A stretch of 34,272 nt of DNA from Bacillus rubiinfantis (GTDB lineage: Bacteria > Bacillota > Bacilli > Bacillales > Cytobacillaceae), in the NCBI GenBank assembly GCA_000752035.1, contig CCFE01000016.1:120729-155000 (forward strand), in the 5' to 3' direction. Positions 14,492 to 23,171 of the stretch are shown here, piece after piece (within the stretch, counting starts at the first letter, position 1; each line of letters starts with the position of its first letter). Both the position numbers and the translations under genes were made by a program. The notes below the pieces were generated by a model. It made no database searches. It saw only the letters and a list, made by a program, of their open reading frames with translations, and was not told the DNA's origin.

Positions 14492-15342
14492 AATGATTCG
14501 TCTTGCCCAAGAATCTCGAGAATTCGTTGTAGATCATCTTGTGAGAAAAACTCAATTTCAATTTTTCCCTTATTTTTGTTTTGCTTAATGTTTACCGTTG
14601 TCCCAAACCGTTCTCGTAGCGTATGTTCATGTTCCAAAATAAACACGTCTTTTTTCTTTTCCGGCTTTTTTGTTTCACGTGGAACATTTTCATTTAATTG
14701 TTGAATCCACTTTTCTAATTGACGGACATTCAGCGATTCTTTCATAACCTTTTCCACCACTAAGGGTAAACTGGCTTTTTTCCTTAACCCTAATAAAGCC
14801 CGTCCATGCCCCATGGTAATTTTTCCATTGGAAATATACTCTTGAATATTGGGCGGGAGGGACAGTAAACGAATATGATTAGCAATATGCGGACGGCTTT
14901 TTCCCAATCGTTTAGCTACTTCCTCTTGGGTAAGATTCAACTTTTCCATCAAGGTTTGATAGGCTTGTCCTTCTTCAATTGGGTTTAAGTCTTCCCGCTG
15001 CAGATTCTCAAGGATTGCCAATTCCATCATCTGCTGCTCGGTAAAATCCCTTACAACAGCGGGAACTGTTTTTAACTTTGCTTCTTTGGCAGCACGGTAA
15101 CGGCGCTCTCCAACAACAATTTCATATCCTTTAATGCTTTTTCGAACAATTAGCGGCTGCAGAATTCCATGCTCGATAATCGAATTTTTCAATTCTTCAA
15201 TTGCCTCTGGATGAAAGGTTTTTCGTGGCTGATAAGGATTTGGACGCAGTTCTTTCAATTTAATTTCCTGAACCGTATCCTCTTTTCCAGCCTCCATAGT
15301 GGGAAAAAACGCGTTTAATCCTTTTCCTAAACCTTTAGCCAT
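14488..15342 (-). CDS. spo0J: chromosome-partitioning protein ParB (Spo0J)
   Basis: A 284-aa CTP-dependent clamp that loads at parS, spreads, recruits SMC-condensin and, with Soj, controls origin segregation, initiation and sporulation. Landmarks are MAKGLGKGLNAFFP at the N-terminus (the Soj-stimulating Lys/Arg tail), LRPNPYQPRKTF, the CTP-binding box GERRYRAAK, LQREDLNPIEEGQAY, the helix-turn-helix around LTQEEVAKRLGKSRPHIANH, and a C-terminal dimerisation part. ATG 15342 is used with AAAGGAAGTGG upstream; TTG at 15348 is the alternative. It overlaps the soj 3' end by 8 bases, so the pair is translationally coupled. A perfect parS is inside the gene. Confidence 0.98.
   Translation of the reverse strand: MAKGLGKGLNAFFPTMEAGKEDTVQEIKLKELRPNPYQPRKTFHPEAIEELKNSIIEHGILQPLIVRKSIKGYEIVVGERRYRAAKEAKLKTVPAVVRDFTEQQMMELAILENLQREDLNPIEEGQAYQTLMEKLNLTQEEVAKRLGKSRPHIANHIRLLSLPPNIQEYISNGKITMGHGRALLGLRKKASLPLVVEKVMKESLNVRQLEKWIQQLNENVPRETKKPEKKKDVFILEHEHTLRERFGTTVNIKQNKNKGKIEIEFFSQDDLQRILEILGQDESL
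14671..14686. promoter_or_regulatory. parS site within spo0J
   Basis: TGTTTCACGTGGAACA; its complement, TGTTCCACGTGAAACA, is the B. subtilis parS sequence carried at the same place inside spo0J. It should be a primary loading site for ParB near the origin. Confidence 0.97.
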
Positions 15343-16096
15343 TTGCAACCACTTCCTTTGCCAAATCTAAATACACTTCGGCTCCGCGTGATTTTGCATC
15401 ATAGGTAATAATCGGTTCCCCATGGCTAGGTGCTTCACTTAGACGTATATTGCGGGGAATGATTGTTTTATATACTTTATCCTGAAAATATTTTTTCACT
15501 TCTTCAATTACTTGAATGCCGAGATTTGTCCTGGCATCAAGCATCGTTAACAAGACACCTTCGATTTTTAGCTCTTGATTGAGATGTTTTTGCACCAATC
15601 GCACTGTGTTTAGTAATTGGCTCAGTCCCTCTAAGGCGTAATATTCACATTGTACTGGGATGATAACAGAATCGGAGGCTGTTAAGGCGTTAAGCGTCAG
15701 CAGTCCTAAAGACGGAGGACAGTCAATAATAATAAAGTCAAATTGATCTTTGACTTCCTCTAATGCCCGTTTTAATCGAACCTCTCTAGAGATAGTTGGA
15801 ACAAGTTCAATTTCTGCACCAGCAAGCTGAATAGTTGCCGGGATGACAAATAAGTTATCTATTGCAGTTGGTCGAATGACCTCTTTTGCCTCTACGTCGT
15901 CTACTAAGACATCATATACGCACTGTTCAACTACAGCCTTTTCAATCCCAACCCCGCTAGTGGCATTACCTTGCGGGTCGATATCGACTAGCAGGACTCG
16001 TTTACCAATATAAGCTAAGCAGGCGCCTAGGTTGACAGAGGTAGTTGTTTTTCCTACCCCGCCTTTTTGATTCGCGATTGAAAGGATTTTACCCAC
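15335..16096 (-). CDS. soj: chromosome-partitioning ATPase ParA (Soj)
   Basis: A 253-aa deviant Walker ATPase that dimerises on DNA with ATP and as monomer inhibits DnaA. The deviant P-loop KGGVGKTTT (11-19, catalytic Lys16) is followed by VDIDPQGNAT and DCPPSLGLLTLNAL. GTG 16096 is chosen because the protein then begins MGKILSIANQKGG, aligning with B. subtilis Soj, and AAGGGTGG lies seven bases upstream; a GTG at 16108 falls in that site. It is coupled to spo0J. Upstream, TGTTAAAAT near 16190 resembles an extended -10, but no good -35 is seen. Confidence 0.98.
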   Translation of the reverse strand: MGKILSIANQKGGVGKTTTSVNLGACLAYIGKRVLLVDIDPQGNATSGVGIEKAVVEQCVYDVLVDDVEAKEVIRPTAIDNLFVIPATIQLAGAEIELVPTISREVRLKRALEEVKDQFDFIIIDCPPSLGLLTLNALTASDSVIIPVQCEYYALEGLSQLLNTVRLVQKHLNQELKIEGVLLTMLDARTNLGIQVIEEVKKYFQDKVYKTIIPRNIRLSEAPSHGEPIITYDAKSRGAEVYLDLAKEVVANG

Positions 16097-16261
16097 GATG
16101 TCACCCACCCTTACTACTCAAATTCTAGCAAAATTCTACTTTATCGATTTTCCTTACGAGATAAAAGTTAAATTTCCATTCCTCTATTTTAACATGAAAC
16201 TTCCAGGTTGGAGTTTTTTTTCAAAAAATATTCCAAAGGATTAAGAGATAATTTCCCAAAA

Positions 16262-16296
16262 AATAAATAAGAACCAAACTGTATGTCTGGTTCTTT
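16262..16296 (-). terminator. intrinsic terminator of noc
   Basis: AAGAACCA (16269-16276) and TGGTTCTT (16288-16295), an 8-bp stem with an 11-base loop, followed leftward by ATTTATTTTTT. It separates noc from soj. Confidence 0.82.
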
Positions 16297-16304
16297 CACG
16301 ATGA

Positions 16305-17168
16305 TTATTTCTTTTTAGGAATCCGGATTGTAAATTGATAAAAGTCGTCAAATTCTTCCTCTTCGGCATCAAGATTAATGCCGCTGTCAGTTACCATTGT
16401 TAACGATTGACGAATGGTGTTGACGGCAATTCTCATATCTTTGCTAAATGCCTTGCGCTTCGGCTTTGGCTTAGTTGATTTTTCCTCTAACAGTTTGACG
16501 ACGCGGTCTTCAGTCTGCTTCACATTCAGGTTCTTTTCGATTATCTCTGCAAGCAACGCCACTTGTTTCTCTGGATTTTTAAGCGGGATAAGGGCGCGAG
16601 CGTGCCGCTCAGTAATTGCTTTATTAAGTAAGGCATCTTGAACAGGCTGTGGTAATTTCAGCAGCCGCAACTTGTTGGCAACAGTTGACTGACCTTTGCC
16701 CAAGCGCTGCGCTAAAGCCTCCTGCGTTAAGTTATGCAGTTCAATTAACCTCCCATAGGCAATTGCTTCCTCTAATGGTGATAATTCTTCACGCTGCAGA
16801 TTCTCAATCAAGGCAATCGAGGCTGTTTCTGTATCGGTTAAATCCTTAATAATTGCCGGGACTTCGGTCCAGCCAAGCTTTTTCATCGCCCGCCAGCGGC
16901 GCTCACCAGCAATAATCTCAAATTGATTTGCAGCAAACTCCCTGACAACAATAGGTTGGATAATCCCATGTATATGAATCGTTCGCGATAATTCATCGAT
17001 TTTATCTTCATCGAATACGGTGCGCGGCTGAAAGCGGTTAGGAACAATTTGATCGATGGGTATTTTTTTGATTTCATCATTTCTCTCTACATCGAGCTCT
17101 TGCTCAAGCTCAACCGTTTGTTCTCCTTTGTCACCAAAGCCAAAAAAACGTGTAAACGAACTTTTCAT
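16305..17168 (-). CDS. noc: nucleoid occlusion protein Noc
   Basis: A 287-aa ParB paralogue that binds Noc boxes, spreads with CTP, tethers DNA to the membrane and blocks FtsZ ring assembly over the nucleoid. The N-terminal amphipathic membrane-binding helix is MKSSFTRFFGFG. The ParB-like core has IVPNRFQPRTVF, HGIIQPIVV and the CTP box GERRWRAMK, with the DNA-binding helix-turn-helix at LTQEALAQRLGKGQSTVANKLRLL. The C-terminus KRKAFSKDMRIAVNTIRQSL and DSGINL distinguishes Noc from Spo0J. AGGTGGTGTAGGGG precedes ATG. It sits between rsmG and soj as in B. subtilis, with its own probable promoter and terminator. Confidence 0.97.
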   Translation of the reverse strand: MKSSFTRFFGFGDKGEQTVELEQELDVERNDEIKKIPIDQIVPNRFQPRTVFDEDKIDELSRTIHIHGIIQPIVVREFAANQFEIIAGERRWRAMKKLGWTEVPAIIKDLTDTETASIALIENLQREELSPLEEAIAYGRLIELHNLTQEALAQRLGKGQSTVANKLRLLKLPQPVQDALLNKAITERHARALIPLKNPEKQVALLAEIIEKNLNVKQTEDRVVKLLEEKSTKPKPKRKAFSKDMRIAVNTIRQSLTMVTDSGINLDAEEEEFDDFYQFTIRIPKKK

Positions 17169-17232
17169 CCCCTACACCACCTTTCAAAACTCCCTATAAC
17201 TTATTCTCTATTAACAATGCTTCTTCCTGCCT

Positions 17233-17262
17233 AGGATAACATTTTTGCAAAAAATTTGTCAG
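17233..17262 (-). promoter_or_regulatory. candidate sigma-A promoter of noc
   Basis: Leftward CTGACA, 18 bases, TATCCT with an extended TGT before it. It lies about 65 bases before the noc start, in the 146-base gap after rsmG. Confidence 0.45.
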
Positions 17263-17314
17263 CACTTCCGGCCTAGAAATTTTACTGCAATAATTAAAAG
17301 CTGCCCCAAAATAA

Positions 17315-18031
17315 TTACTGTATTGGAGTTTTTCCAGGTGTCCCAGGCTTTCTTGGGTATTTTTTTGGTGTTGGCTTTTCCTTCCTAATCAGAAGAATGC
17401 TTCGTTCCGACTGTTCAACTGGAAGCATAAACGTCGAGATGCCTTCAAGTACACCGCCTAATACGGTAATGGCCTTTTTCGCATCGGTTAATTCTTCTTC
17501 CACATTTGCTGCCTTTAAGGCTATAAAATGCCCGTTAACCTTTACTAGCGGCAAACAAAGCTCACTTAGTACTGACATTCGCGCTACTGCCCTTGCAGTA
17601 ACAATATCAAACTGTTCCCGATATTGAGGATTCACTCCGAAGGTTTCTGCCCGGTCATGGATAAATTGTACATCCTCCAGCTCTAACACATGTGCAAGAT
17701 GATGTAAAAATGAAATCCGTTTATTGAGCGAATCGACAATTGTGACTTGTAACTGCGGAAAGGCAATTTTTAACGGAATGCTGGGGAAACCTGCCCCCGC
17801 GCCGACATCACAGATACGAAGCGGCTTTGTAAAATCGAAATAAAAAGCTGCCGTCAATGAATCGTAAAAATGCTTGAGATAAACCTCTTCTTTGTCTGTA
17901 ATCGCTGTAAGATTCATTTTTTCATTCCATTCCACAAGAGTGGAATAATAGCGTGAAAATTGCTGAAGTTGCTTATCTGATAGACTTATTCCTTTTTCCT
18001 CTAGGCTTTTGGAAAATTGTTCATTATTCAT
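17315..18031 (-). CDS. rsmG: 16S rRNA (guanine-N7) methyltransferase RsmG
   Basis: A 238-aa SAM-dependent enzyme that methylates G527 of 16S rRNA (E. coli numbering). The SAM-binding loop is CDVGAGAGFPSIPLKI, followed by VTIVDSLNKRISFL, the acidic/Arg motif DRAETFG and DIVTARAVARM. The C-terminus KKYPRKPGTPGKTPIQ is typical of Bacillus RsmG. ATG 18031 starts the protein MNNEQF like the family; GTG at 18037 is possible. It follows mnmG after 15 bases, so it belongs to the mnmE-mnmG-rsmG operon. Confidence 0.97.
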   Translation of the reverse strand: MNNEQFSKSLEEKGISLSDKQLQQFSRYYSTLVEWNEKMNLTAITDKEEVYLKHFYDSLTAAFYFDFTKPLRICDVGAGAGFPSIPLKIAFPQLQVTIVDSLNKRISFLHHLAHVLELEDVQFIHDRAETFGVNPQYREQFDIVTARAVARMSVLSELCLPLVKVNGHFIALKAANVEEELTDAKKAITVLGGVLEGISTFMLPVEQSERSILLIRKEKPTPKKYPRKPGTPGKTPIQ

Positions 18032-18046
18032 TGCCACATATCCTCG

Positions 18047-19942
18047 CTATTCATTAGAAATCTTCGCGATCCGGCCATGTTCGAGGTAGACGAGCAAAAT
18101 AGAAATATCAGCAGGATTGACACCAGAAATTCTTGATGCTTGTGCCAGCGATAATGGCCTAATCTTCTTCAGCTTTTGTTTTGCTTCCGTAGCTAAACCA
18201 GAAATCGCATCATAATCAATATTTTCCGGAATCTTCTTATCCTCCATTTTTTTCAACCGCTCTACTTGCTGTAATGACTTTTCAATATAGCCTTCATACT
18301 TAACTTGGATTGCTACTTGCTCCTTTAAATCAGCATCTAGAGGAGCTTCTGATTTTGTCAGTGTTTCAACTAATTCATAGGTCATTTCTGGACGTTTCAA
18401 TAAATCAGAGGCACGAATGCCATCCTTTAATTCACTGCCGCCAAGACTTCTAAGCAATTCCTGAACATTTGCATGTGATGGTTTAAGAATGGTTGTACGC
18501 AATCTTTCCTTTTCCTTTTCGATTGCTTCCTTCTTTGCTAAAAATGCTTGATACCGCTCTTCACGAATCAGGCCAATTTTGTAGCCTATCTCAGTTAAAC
18601 GTAAATCAGCATTATCATGTCTGAGTAACAGCCGGTATTCTGCACGGGAAGTGAGCAAACGATACGGCTCATTCGTTCCTTTTGTAATAAGGTCATCAAT
18701 TAAGACACCGATGTAAGCATCAGAACGGCTGAGGATTAGTTCATCGCGCTCTTGTACTTTGAGAGCGGCATTAATTCCTGCCATTAAGCCTTGACCGGCT
18801 GCCTCTTCATATCCTGAGGTCCCATTGATTTGCCCTGCTGTATAAAGATTGTTGATTACCTTTGTTTCCAATGTCGGCCATAATTGTGTTGGGACGATTG
18901 CATCATATTCAATGGCATAACCAGCACGCATCAATTGAGCATTTTCTAACCCTGGCACAGTTTTAAGCAACTGATGCTGAACATCCTCAGGCAGACTGGT
19001 AGAAAGACCTTGTACGTATACCTCCTGGGTATTTCTGCCCTCTGGCTCTAAAAAGATTTGATGACGCGGCTTATCATTGAAGCGAACAACCTTGTCTTCA
19101 ATTGAAGGACAATAACGTGGTCCTGTTCCTTTGATCATCCCGGAATACATCGGTGAACGATGCAGGTTCTCATCAATCAACTGGTGTGTATGCTCATTCG
19201 TATAAGTAAGCCAGCATGGCAGCTGATCGGTAATAAATTTCGTTGTTTCATATGAAAAAGCACGTGGTTCTTCATCACCTGGCTGGATTTCCGTTTTGCT
19301 GTAATCAATCGTATTACCATTTACTCTCGGTGGTGTCCCTGTTTTAAAGCGGACAAGCTCAAAACCAAGCTGCTCTAGATGTTCTGAAAGTTTAATCGAG
19401 GGCTGCTGATTATTTGGTCCGCTGGAATATTTTAATTCACCGATAATAATTTCACCGCGTAAGAAAGTACCGGTTGTAATGACAACTGTTTTAGAGCGGT
19501 ACATGGCTCCCGTTTTCGTGATGACTCCTTTGCAAACCCCATCCTCAACAATTAGTTGTTCAACCATTCCCTGAACTAATGTTAAATTAGGCTCTTCTTC
19601 AAGCGTTTTTTTCATTTCATGCTGATAAGCATTTTTATCTGCTTGTGCCCTTAAGGCACGCACTGCCGGGCCTTTACCGGTATTCAGCATCCGCATTTGA
19701 ATATAGGTTTTATCAATATTCTTAGCCATTTGGCCACCGAGTGCGTCAATTTCCCGGACAACAATTCCCTTCGCCGGACCACCGACAGAAGGGTTACATG
19801 GCATAAAAGCCACCATATCTAAATTAATCGTAATCATTAATGTTTTTACGCCCATTCTTGCCGCCGCAAGGCCAGCCTCACAGCCAGCATGTCCAGCACC
19901 GACGACAATGACGTCATAATTTCCTGCTTCATATTGCTGCAT
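18047..19942 (-). CDS. mnmG: tRNA uridine-5-carboxymethylaminomethyl modification enzyme MnmG
   Basis: A 631-aa FAD protein that with MnmE installs the 5-carboxymethylaminomethyl group on wobble uridine 34. The FAD-binding GAGHAGCEAG lies near residue 15, followed by MPCNPSVGGPAKG, QADKNAYQHEMK and the GTGPRYCPSIEDKVVRF block. TAGQINGTSGYEEAAGQG is followed by the C-terminal helical domain that contacts MnmE and tRNA (LSLAQASRISGVNPADISILLVYL). ATG follows GGAGGAACA at about 12 bases; a hairpin abuts this ribosome-binding site. Gap to mnmE is 51 bases. Confidence 0.98.
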   Translation of the reverse strand: MQQYEAGNYDVIVVGAGHAGCEAGLAAARMGVKTLMITINLDMVAFMPCNPSVGGPAKGIVVREIDALGGQMAKNIDKTYIQMRMLNTGKGPAVRALRAQADKNAYQHEMKKTLEEEPNLTLVQGMVEQLIVEDGVCKGVITKTGAMYRSKTVVITTGTFLRGEIIIGELKYSSGPNNQQPSIKLSEHLEQLGFELVRFKTGTPPRVNGNTIDYSKTEIQPGDEEPRAFSYETTKFITDQLPCWLTYTNEHTHQLIDENLHRSPMYSGMIKGTGPRYCPSIEDKVVRFNDKPRHQIFLEPEGRNTQEVYVQGLSTSLPEDVQHQLLKTVPGLENAQLMRAGYAIEYDAIVPTQLWPTLETKVINNLYTAGQINGTSGYEEAAGQGLMAGINAALKVQERDELILSRSDAYIGVLIDDLITKGTNEPYRLLTSRAEYRLLLRHDNADLRLTEIGYKIGLIREERYQAFLAKKEAIEKEKERLRTTILKPSHANVQELLRSLGGSELKDGIRASDLLKRPEMTYELVETLTKSEAPLDADLKEQVAIQVKYEGYIEKSLQQVERLKKMEDKKIPENIDYDAISGLATEAKQKLKKIRPLSLAQASRISGVNPADISILLVYLEHGRIAKISNE

Positions 19943-19960
19943 AACTTTTTCTGTTCCTCC

Positions 19961-19980
19961 TTTTCCGCTTAGACGGAAAA
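19961..19980 (-). promoter_or_regulatory. hairpin abutting the mnmG ribosome-binding site
   Basis: TTTTCCG (19961-19967) and CGGAAAA (19974-19980) form a 7-bp stem with a 6-base loop in the mnmE-mnmG gap. In the transcript its last base is next to the GGAGG of mnmG. There is no U-tract, so it is not a terminator; it may affect translation or processing. Confidence 0.4.
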
Positions 19981-19993
19981 ATTACCGCAAAAT

Positions 19994-21382
19994 CTACTTT
20001 CCGAGACAAAATTGCGAAAATAACTGGTCGATTAGGCTTTCGTGGACACTATCACCAATAATTTCTCCTAGAAGTTCCCATGTACGGGTTAAATCTATTT
20101 GAACAATATCTATCGGGGTCCCCATTTCAACTCCGTTAATTGCCTCCTCCATTGCCTGCAGGCTTTGGTTTAATAAAGCGATGTGGCGACTGTTAGAGAC
20201 ATAGGTAGCATCCTTGGCTTCAATGGAACCAGTAAAAAATAATGAAGCTATCGCCTCCTCGAGCTCGTCAACCCCACGCTCTTCGAGTAATGATGTCGTC
20301 ACAATTCGATGTCCCTCGGCTAATTCTCTCACTCTTTCAAGATCAATTTGCTGCGGTAAATCGGTTTTATTTACGATTACAATAACATCCATTCCTTTTA
20401 CGGCTGCAAATAAATTTTCATCCTCTTGTGTAAGTATATCAGCATTATTCAATACCAATAAAATTAAATCAGCCTGTTTTAACACCTGACGGGACCGCTC
20501 GACACCAATTCGTTCAACAATATCTTCGGTTTCCCTGATGCCAGCCGTATCCACCAATCTTAATGGTACACCGCGGACATTAACATATTCTTCGATTACG
20601 TCTCGAGTTGTACCCGGAATATCTGTAACAATCGCTTTGTTTTCCTGAACAAGACTGTTTAATAACGAGGACTTCCCAACATTCGGTCTGCCTACAATAA
20701 CTGTAGAAAGCCCTTCTCGCAGTATTTTACCCTGCTGAGACGTTTGCAATAGCTTAGTTATTTCCTCTTGCACATAACGCGCCTTTGGCAGCAGCATCCC
20801 ATGAGTCATCTCTTCAACATCATCATACTCAGGATAGTCAATATTCACCTCAATATGGGCTAATATCTCTAAGATTTCCTGACGCAGGCGACGGATTAAC
20901 TTTGAGAGTCGTCCTTCCATTTGTCCTAAAGCGATATTCATCGCCCGATCTGTTTTAGCACGAATAACATCAATTACCGCTTCTGCCTGGGATAAATCAA
21001 TCCGTCCATTTAAAAATGCTCGTTTGGTAAATTCGCCTGGTTCAGCTAAGCGTGCTCCTTGATTTAAAATCAGCTGCAATACACGGTTTACTGAAACAAG
21101 CCCACCATGGCAATTTATTTCAACAACATCCTCTTTAGTAAACGTTTTTGGTGCCTTCATGATGGAAATCATAACTTCCTCAATCACTTGACCACTTTTC
21201 GGATCACGGATATGGCCATAATGAATGGTATGACTTCGCTGCTGTGATAACTTTTTCCCGTCAACACCATAGAAGAGTTTATCAGCAACCGCAATCGCTT
21301 CATCCCCGCTTAAACGAACAATTGCAATAGCCCCTTCCCCCATCGGTGTAGAAATAGCCGCAATTGTGTCACTACCTAACAT
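19994..21382 (-). CDS. mnmE: tRNA modification GTPase MnmE
   Basis: A 462-aa potassium-dependent GTPase, partner of MnmG in U34 modification. The N-terminal folate-binding domain (DTIAAISTPMGEGAIAIVRLSG) leads to a helical domain interrupted by the G domain: GRPNVGKSS, the K-loop/switch DIPGTTRD, DTAGIRETED and NKTD. It ends FCLGK, with the invariant Cys459 needed for modification. GAGTGAGGTGA precedes ATG 21382. First gene of mnmE-mnmG-rsmG; a probable promoter and three DnaA-box matches lie just upstream. Confidence 0.98.
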   Translation of the reverse strand: MLGSDTIAAISTPMGEGAIAIVRLSGDEAIAVADKLFYGVDGKKLSQQRSHTIHYGHIRDPKSGQVIEEVMISIMKAPKTFTKEDVVEINCHGGLVSVNRVLQLILNQGARLAEPGEFTKRAFLNGRIDLSQAEAVIDVIRAKTDRAMNIALGQMEGRLSKLIRRLRQEILEILAHIEVNIDYPEYDDVEEMTHGMLLPKARYVQEEITKLLQTSQQGKILREGLSTVIVGRPNVGKSSLLNSLVQENKAIVTDIPGTTRDVIEEYVNVRGVPLRLVDTAGIRETEDIVERIGVERSRQVLKQADLILLVLNNADILTQEDENLFAAVKGMDVIVIVNKTDLPQQIDLERVRELAEGHRIVTTSLLEERGVDELEEAIASLFFTGSIEAKDATYVSNSRHIALLNQSLQAMEEAINGVEMGTPIDIVQIDLTRTWELLGEIIGDSVHESLIDQLFSQFCLGK

Positions 21383-21445
21383 CTTTTTTCACCTCACTCA
21401 ACTGAAGTTATATCTTAATAGTAAATCGATTATCGACAAAAAAAT

Positions 21446-21474
21446 AGAATACCATAAATCATTTAGCTTTTTAA
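21446..21474 (-). promoter_or_regulatory. candidate mnmE promoter
   Basis: Leftward TTAAAA, 17 bases, TATTCT with an extended TGG before it; about 65 bases before the mnmE start. The nearest DnaA box (21483-21491) begins 9 bases upstream of the -35. Confidence 0.42.
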
Positions 21475-21482
21475 GTACTGAC

Positions 21483-21538
21483 TTATCCACAATCAAAAAG
21501 CAACCTTGTATTATTTTAACTTATCCACATGTGAATAA
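21483..21538. promoter_or_regulatory. DnaA-box cluster upstream of mnmE
   Basis: Two perfect TTATCCACA boxes (21483-21491, 21521-21529) and, directly abutting the second in reverse, TGTGAATAA (21530-21538, one mismatch to TTATCCACA and within the broader TTATNCACA consensus). All lie in the jag-mnmE gap, about 2.5 kb from dnaA. Confidence 0.75.
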
Positions 21539-21595
21539 CAATAAAGTGAAGCGTTAAATTCAAAATCAAAGATATCAACAGCTCAATTTTTCCCG

Positions 21596-21627
21596 TAAAA
21601 AAACACCCTTCCACTTCGGAAGAGTGC
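21596..21627 (-). terminator. intrinsic terminator of the yidC-jag transcript
   Basis: CACCCTTCC (21604-21612) and GGAAGAGTG (21618-21626) form a 9-bp stem with one G-U pair, followed leftward by seven Ts. It starts 22 bases after the jag stop. Confidence 0.9.
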
Positions 21628-21648
21628 TTTAGCTTTTTCTATTGAATT

Positions 21649-22272
21649 TTATTTCCTTACCGGTGTTATGACTACATATCGATGTGGTTCAACACCTTCT
21701 GAACTTGTAGCAACTTTTTTATTATCCGCTAGTGCCGTATGAATGACTTTCCGCTCATAGGATGGCATTGGTTCTAAGTTGACATTTCTTCCCGTTTTTA
21801 CTGCCTTTTGCGCCAAGCGCTCTGCAAGTCCAACCAATGTATCACTTCTTCGCTGACGATAATCTTCAGCATCGAGTAGTACCGTTAAGTATTGTTCTGA
21901 GAAACGGTTAATCACCAATTGCGTCAAATACTGCAGTGCGTTAAGAGTTTGTCCACGCTTTCCAATCAGCAAAGCAATCTTTTCACCAGATAGCGTAAAA
22001 TACACCTGTCTGCCATCTTGTTTAACGTCAATTGATATTGGGGACTCCATTTGGGCACTCACTTGTGTTAAAAATTTCTTCGCTTCATCAATCGGATTGA
22101 TGACAACGGTTACTTTTACCACTGCCGGACGTGACCCAAATATTCCTAAAATACCCCGTTTGCCTTCATCAATAATATCAACTGTTGTTTGTTCTTTCGT
22201 CGTGTTTAATTGTGCTAAAGCTGATTCTACTGCTTCTTCGACTGTCTGTCCTGTAGCAGTTACCTGTTTCAC
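21649..22272 (-). CDS. jag: RNA-binding protein Jag/KhpB
   Basis: A 207-aa cytoplasmic RNA-binding protein linked to SpoIIIJ and, in other Firmicutes, to envelope-synthesis control. The Jag-N domain (about 1-50, KQVTATGQTVEEAVESAL, DEGKRGILGIFG) is followed by a KH domain (about 75-150, ALLIGKRGQTLNALQYLTQL). The R3H domain is at about 150-207 (ERKVIHTALADNKKVATSSEGVEPHRYVVI). Its ATG overlaps the yidC stop by four bases (ATGA), so the two are coupled. Confidence 0.97.
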   Translation of the reverse strand: MKQVTATGQTVEEAVESALAQLNTTKEQTTVDIIDEGKRGILGIFGSRPAVVKVTVVINPIDEAKKFLTQVSAQMESPISIDVKQDGRQVYFTLSGEKIALLIGKRGQTLNALQYLTQLVINRFSEQYLTVLLDAEDYRQRRSDTLVGLAERLAQKAVKTGRNVNLEPMPSYERKVIHTALADNKKVATSSEGVEPHRYVVITPVRK

Positions 22273-23048
22273 TTTTTAGTTCCTCCCGCTTTACCGGCTG
22301 CTGGTGCTGCTTTTAAATCCGGCCCTTTAATAAAATAGGTCTGCACAATCATAAAGATATTCCCGACAACCCAATATAGCGACAAAGCTGCTGGGAAGCT
22401 AATTGCAAAAATCACAATCATAATCGGCATCATCCAAACCATCATGGCCATTTGTGGATTTTGGTTCTCGGTACCTGCCATCATCATTTTTTGCTGAATA
22501 AATGTTGTAACACCCGCCACAATTGGCAGTATATACCACGGGTCTGGCGATCCCAAGCTGAACCAAAGGAATTCTCCAATTTTTAACTCCGGTGTTCGCG
22601 AAATTGCATGATAAAAACCAATTAGGATCGGCATTTGAATTAATAATGGAAAACAGCCGGCCATTGGATTTACACCGTGTTTTTGAAATAAAGCCATCGT
22701 TTCCTGCTGCAGCTTTTGCTGTGTCTTTTGATCTTTTGAGCTGTATTTTTGACGAAGAGCTTGCATTTCTGGCTGTAATGCCTGCATAGCCTTAGAACTC
22801 TTTGTTTGTTTAATCATTAATGGTAAAATGACCAAACGAATGATAAGAGTAACTACAATAATTGATAACCCAAAATTTCCACCTAGTAAATAGGCAACTT
22901 CTTTAATAAACCTTGACAACGGATAAACAATGTACTCATTCCAAAAACCTTTGCTTTCCGGCGTAATCGGCTGATTAATTTCACTGCATCCCGCTAGCAG
23001 CAGGAAGACAGAAATAACTCCAATGACAAGAAGTATTCGTTTCTTCAA
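22269..23048 (-). CDS. spoIIIJ: membrane protein insertase YidC1 (SpoIIIJ)
   Basis: A 259-aa lipoprotein insertase of the YidC/Oxa1 family; the oriC-proximal copy is SpoIIIJ in B. subtilis, needed for forespore development. The signal and lipobox end LLLAGC (Cys21), followed by five membrane spans. The conserved groove Arg71 is in TLIIRLVILPL. KAMQALQPEMQALRQKYSSKD forms the cytoplasmic hairpin and GCFPLLIQMPILIGFYHAI follows. TTG 23048 is chosen because GAGGGGGA is nine bases before it and the product then begins MKKRIL; a TTG at 23066 lies within that site. Coupled to jag downstream. Confidence 0.95.
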   Translation of the reverse strand: MKKRILLVIGVISVFLLLAGCSEINQPITPESKGFWNEYIVYPLSRFIKEVAYLLGGNFGLSIIVVTLIIRLVILPLMIKQTKSSKAMQALQPEMQALRQKYSSKDQKTQQKLQQETMALFQKHGVNPMAGCFPLLIQMPILIGFYHAISRTPELKIGEFLWFSLGSPDPWYILPIVAGVTTFIQQKMMMAGTENQNPQMAMMVWMMPIMIVIFAISFPAALSLYWVVGNIFMIVQTYFIKGPDLKAAPAAGKAGGTKK

Positions 23049-23171
23049 ACAATTATTCCCCCTCAAACTATAGTAAAAATGATGACAATATGATTTATGT
23101 ATTTATTTTCCTATATAGTGATTCCATAGGTAATTTTAACATTTCTTTAGTAAAATTGCTCGAATAAATAG

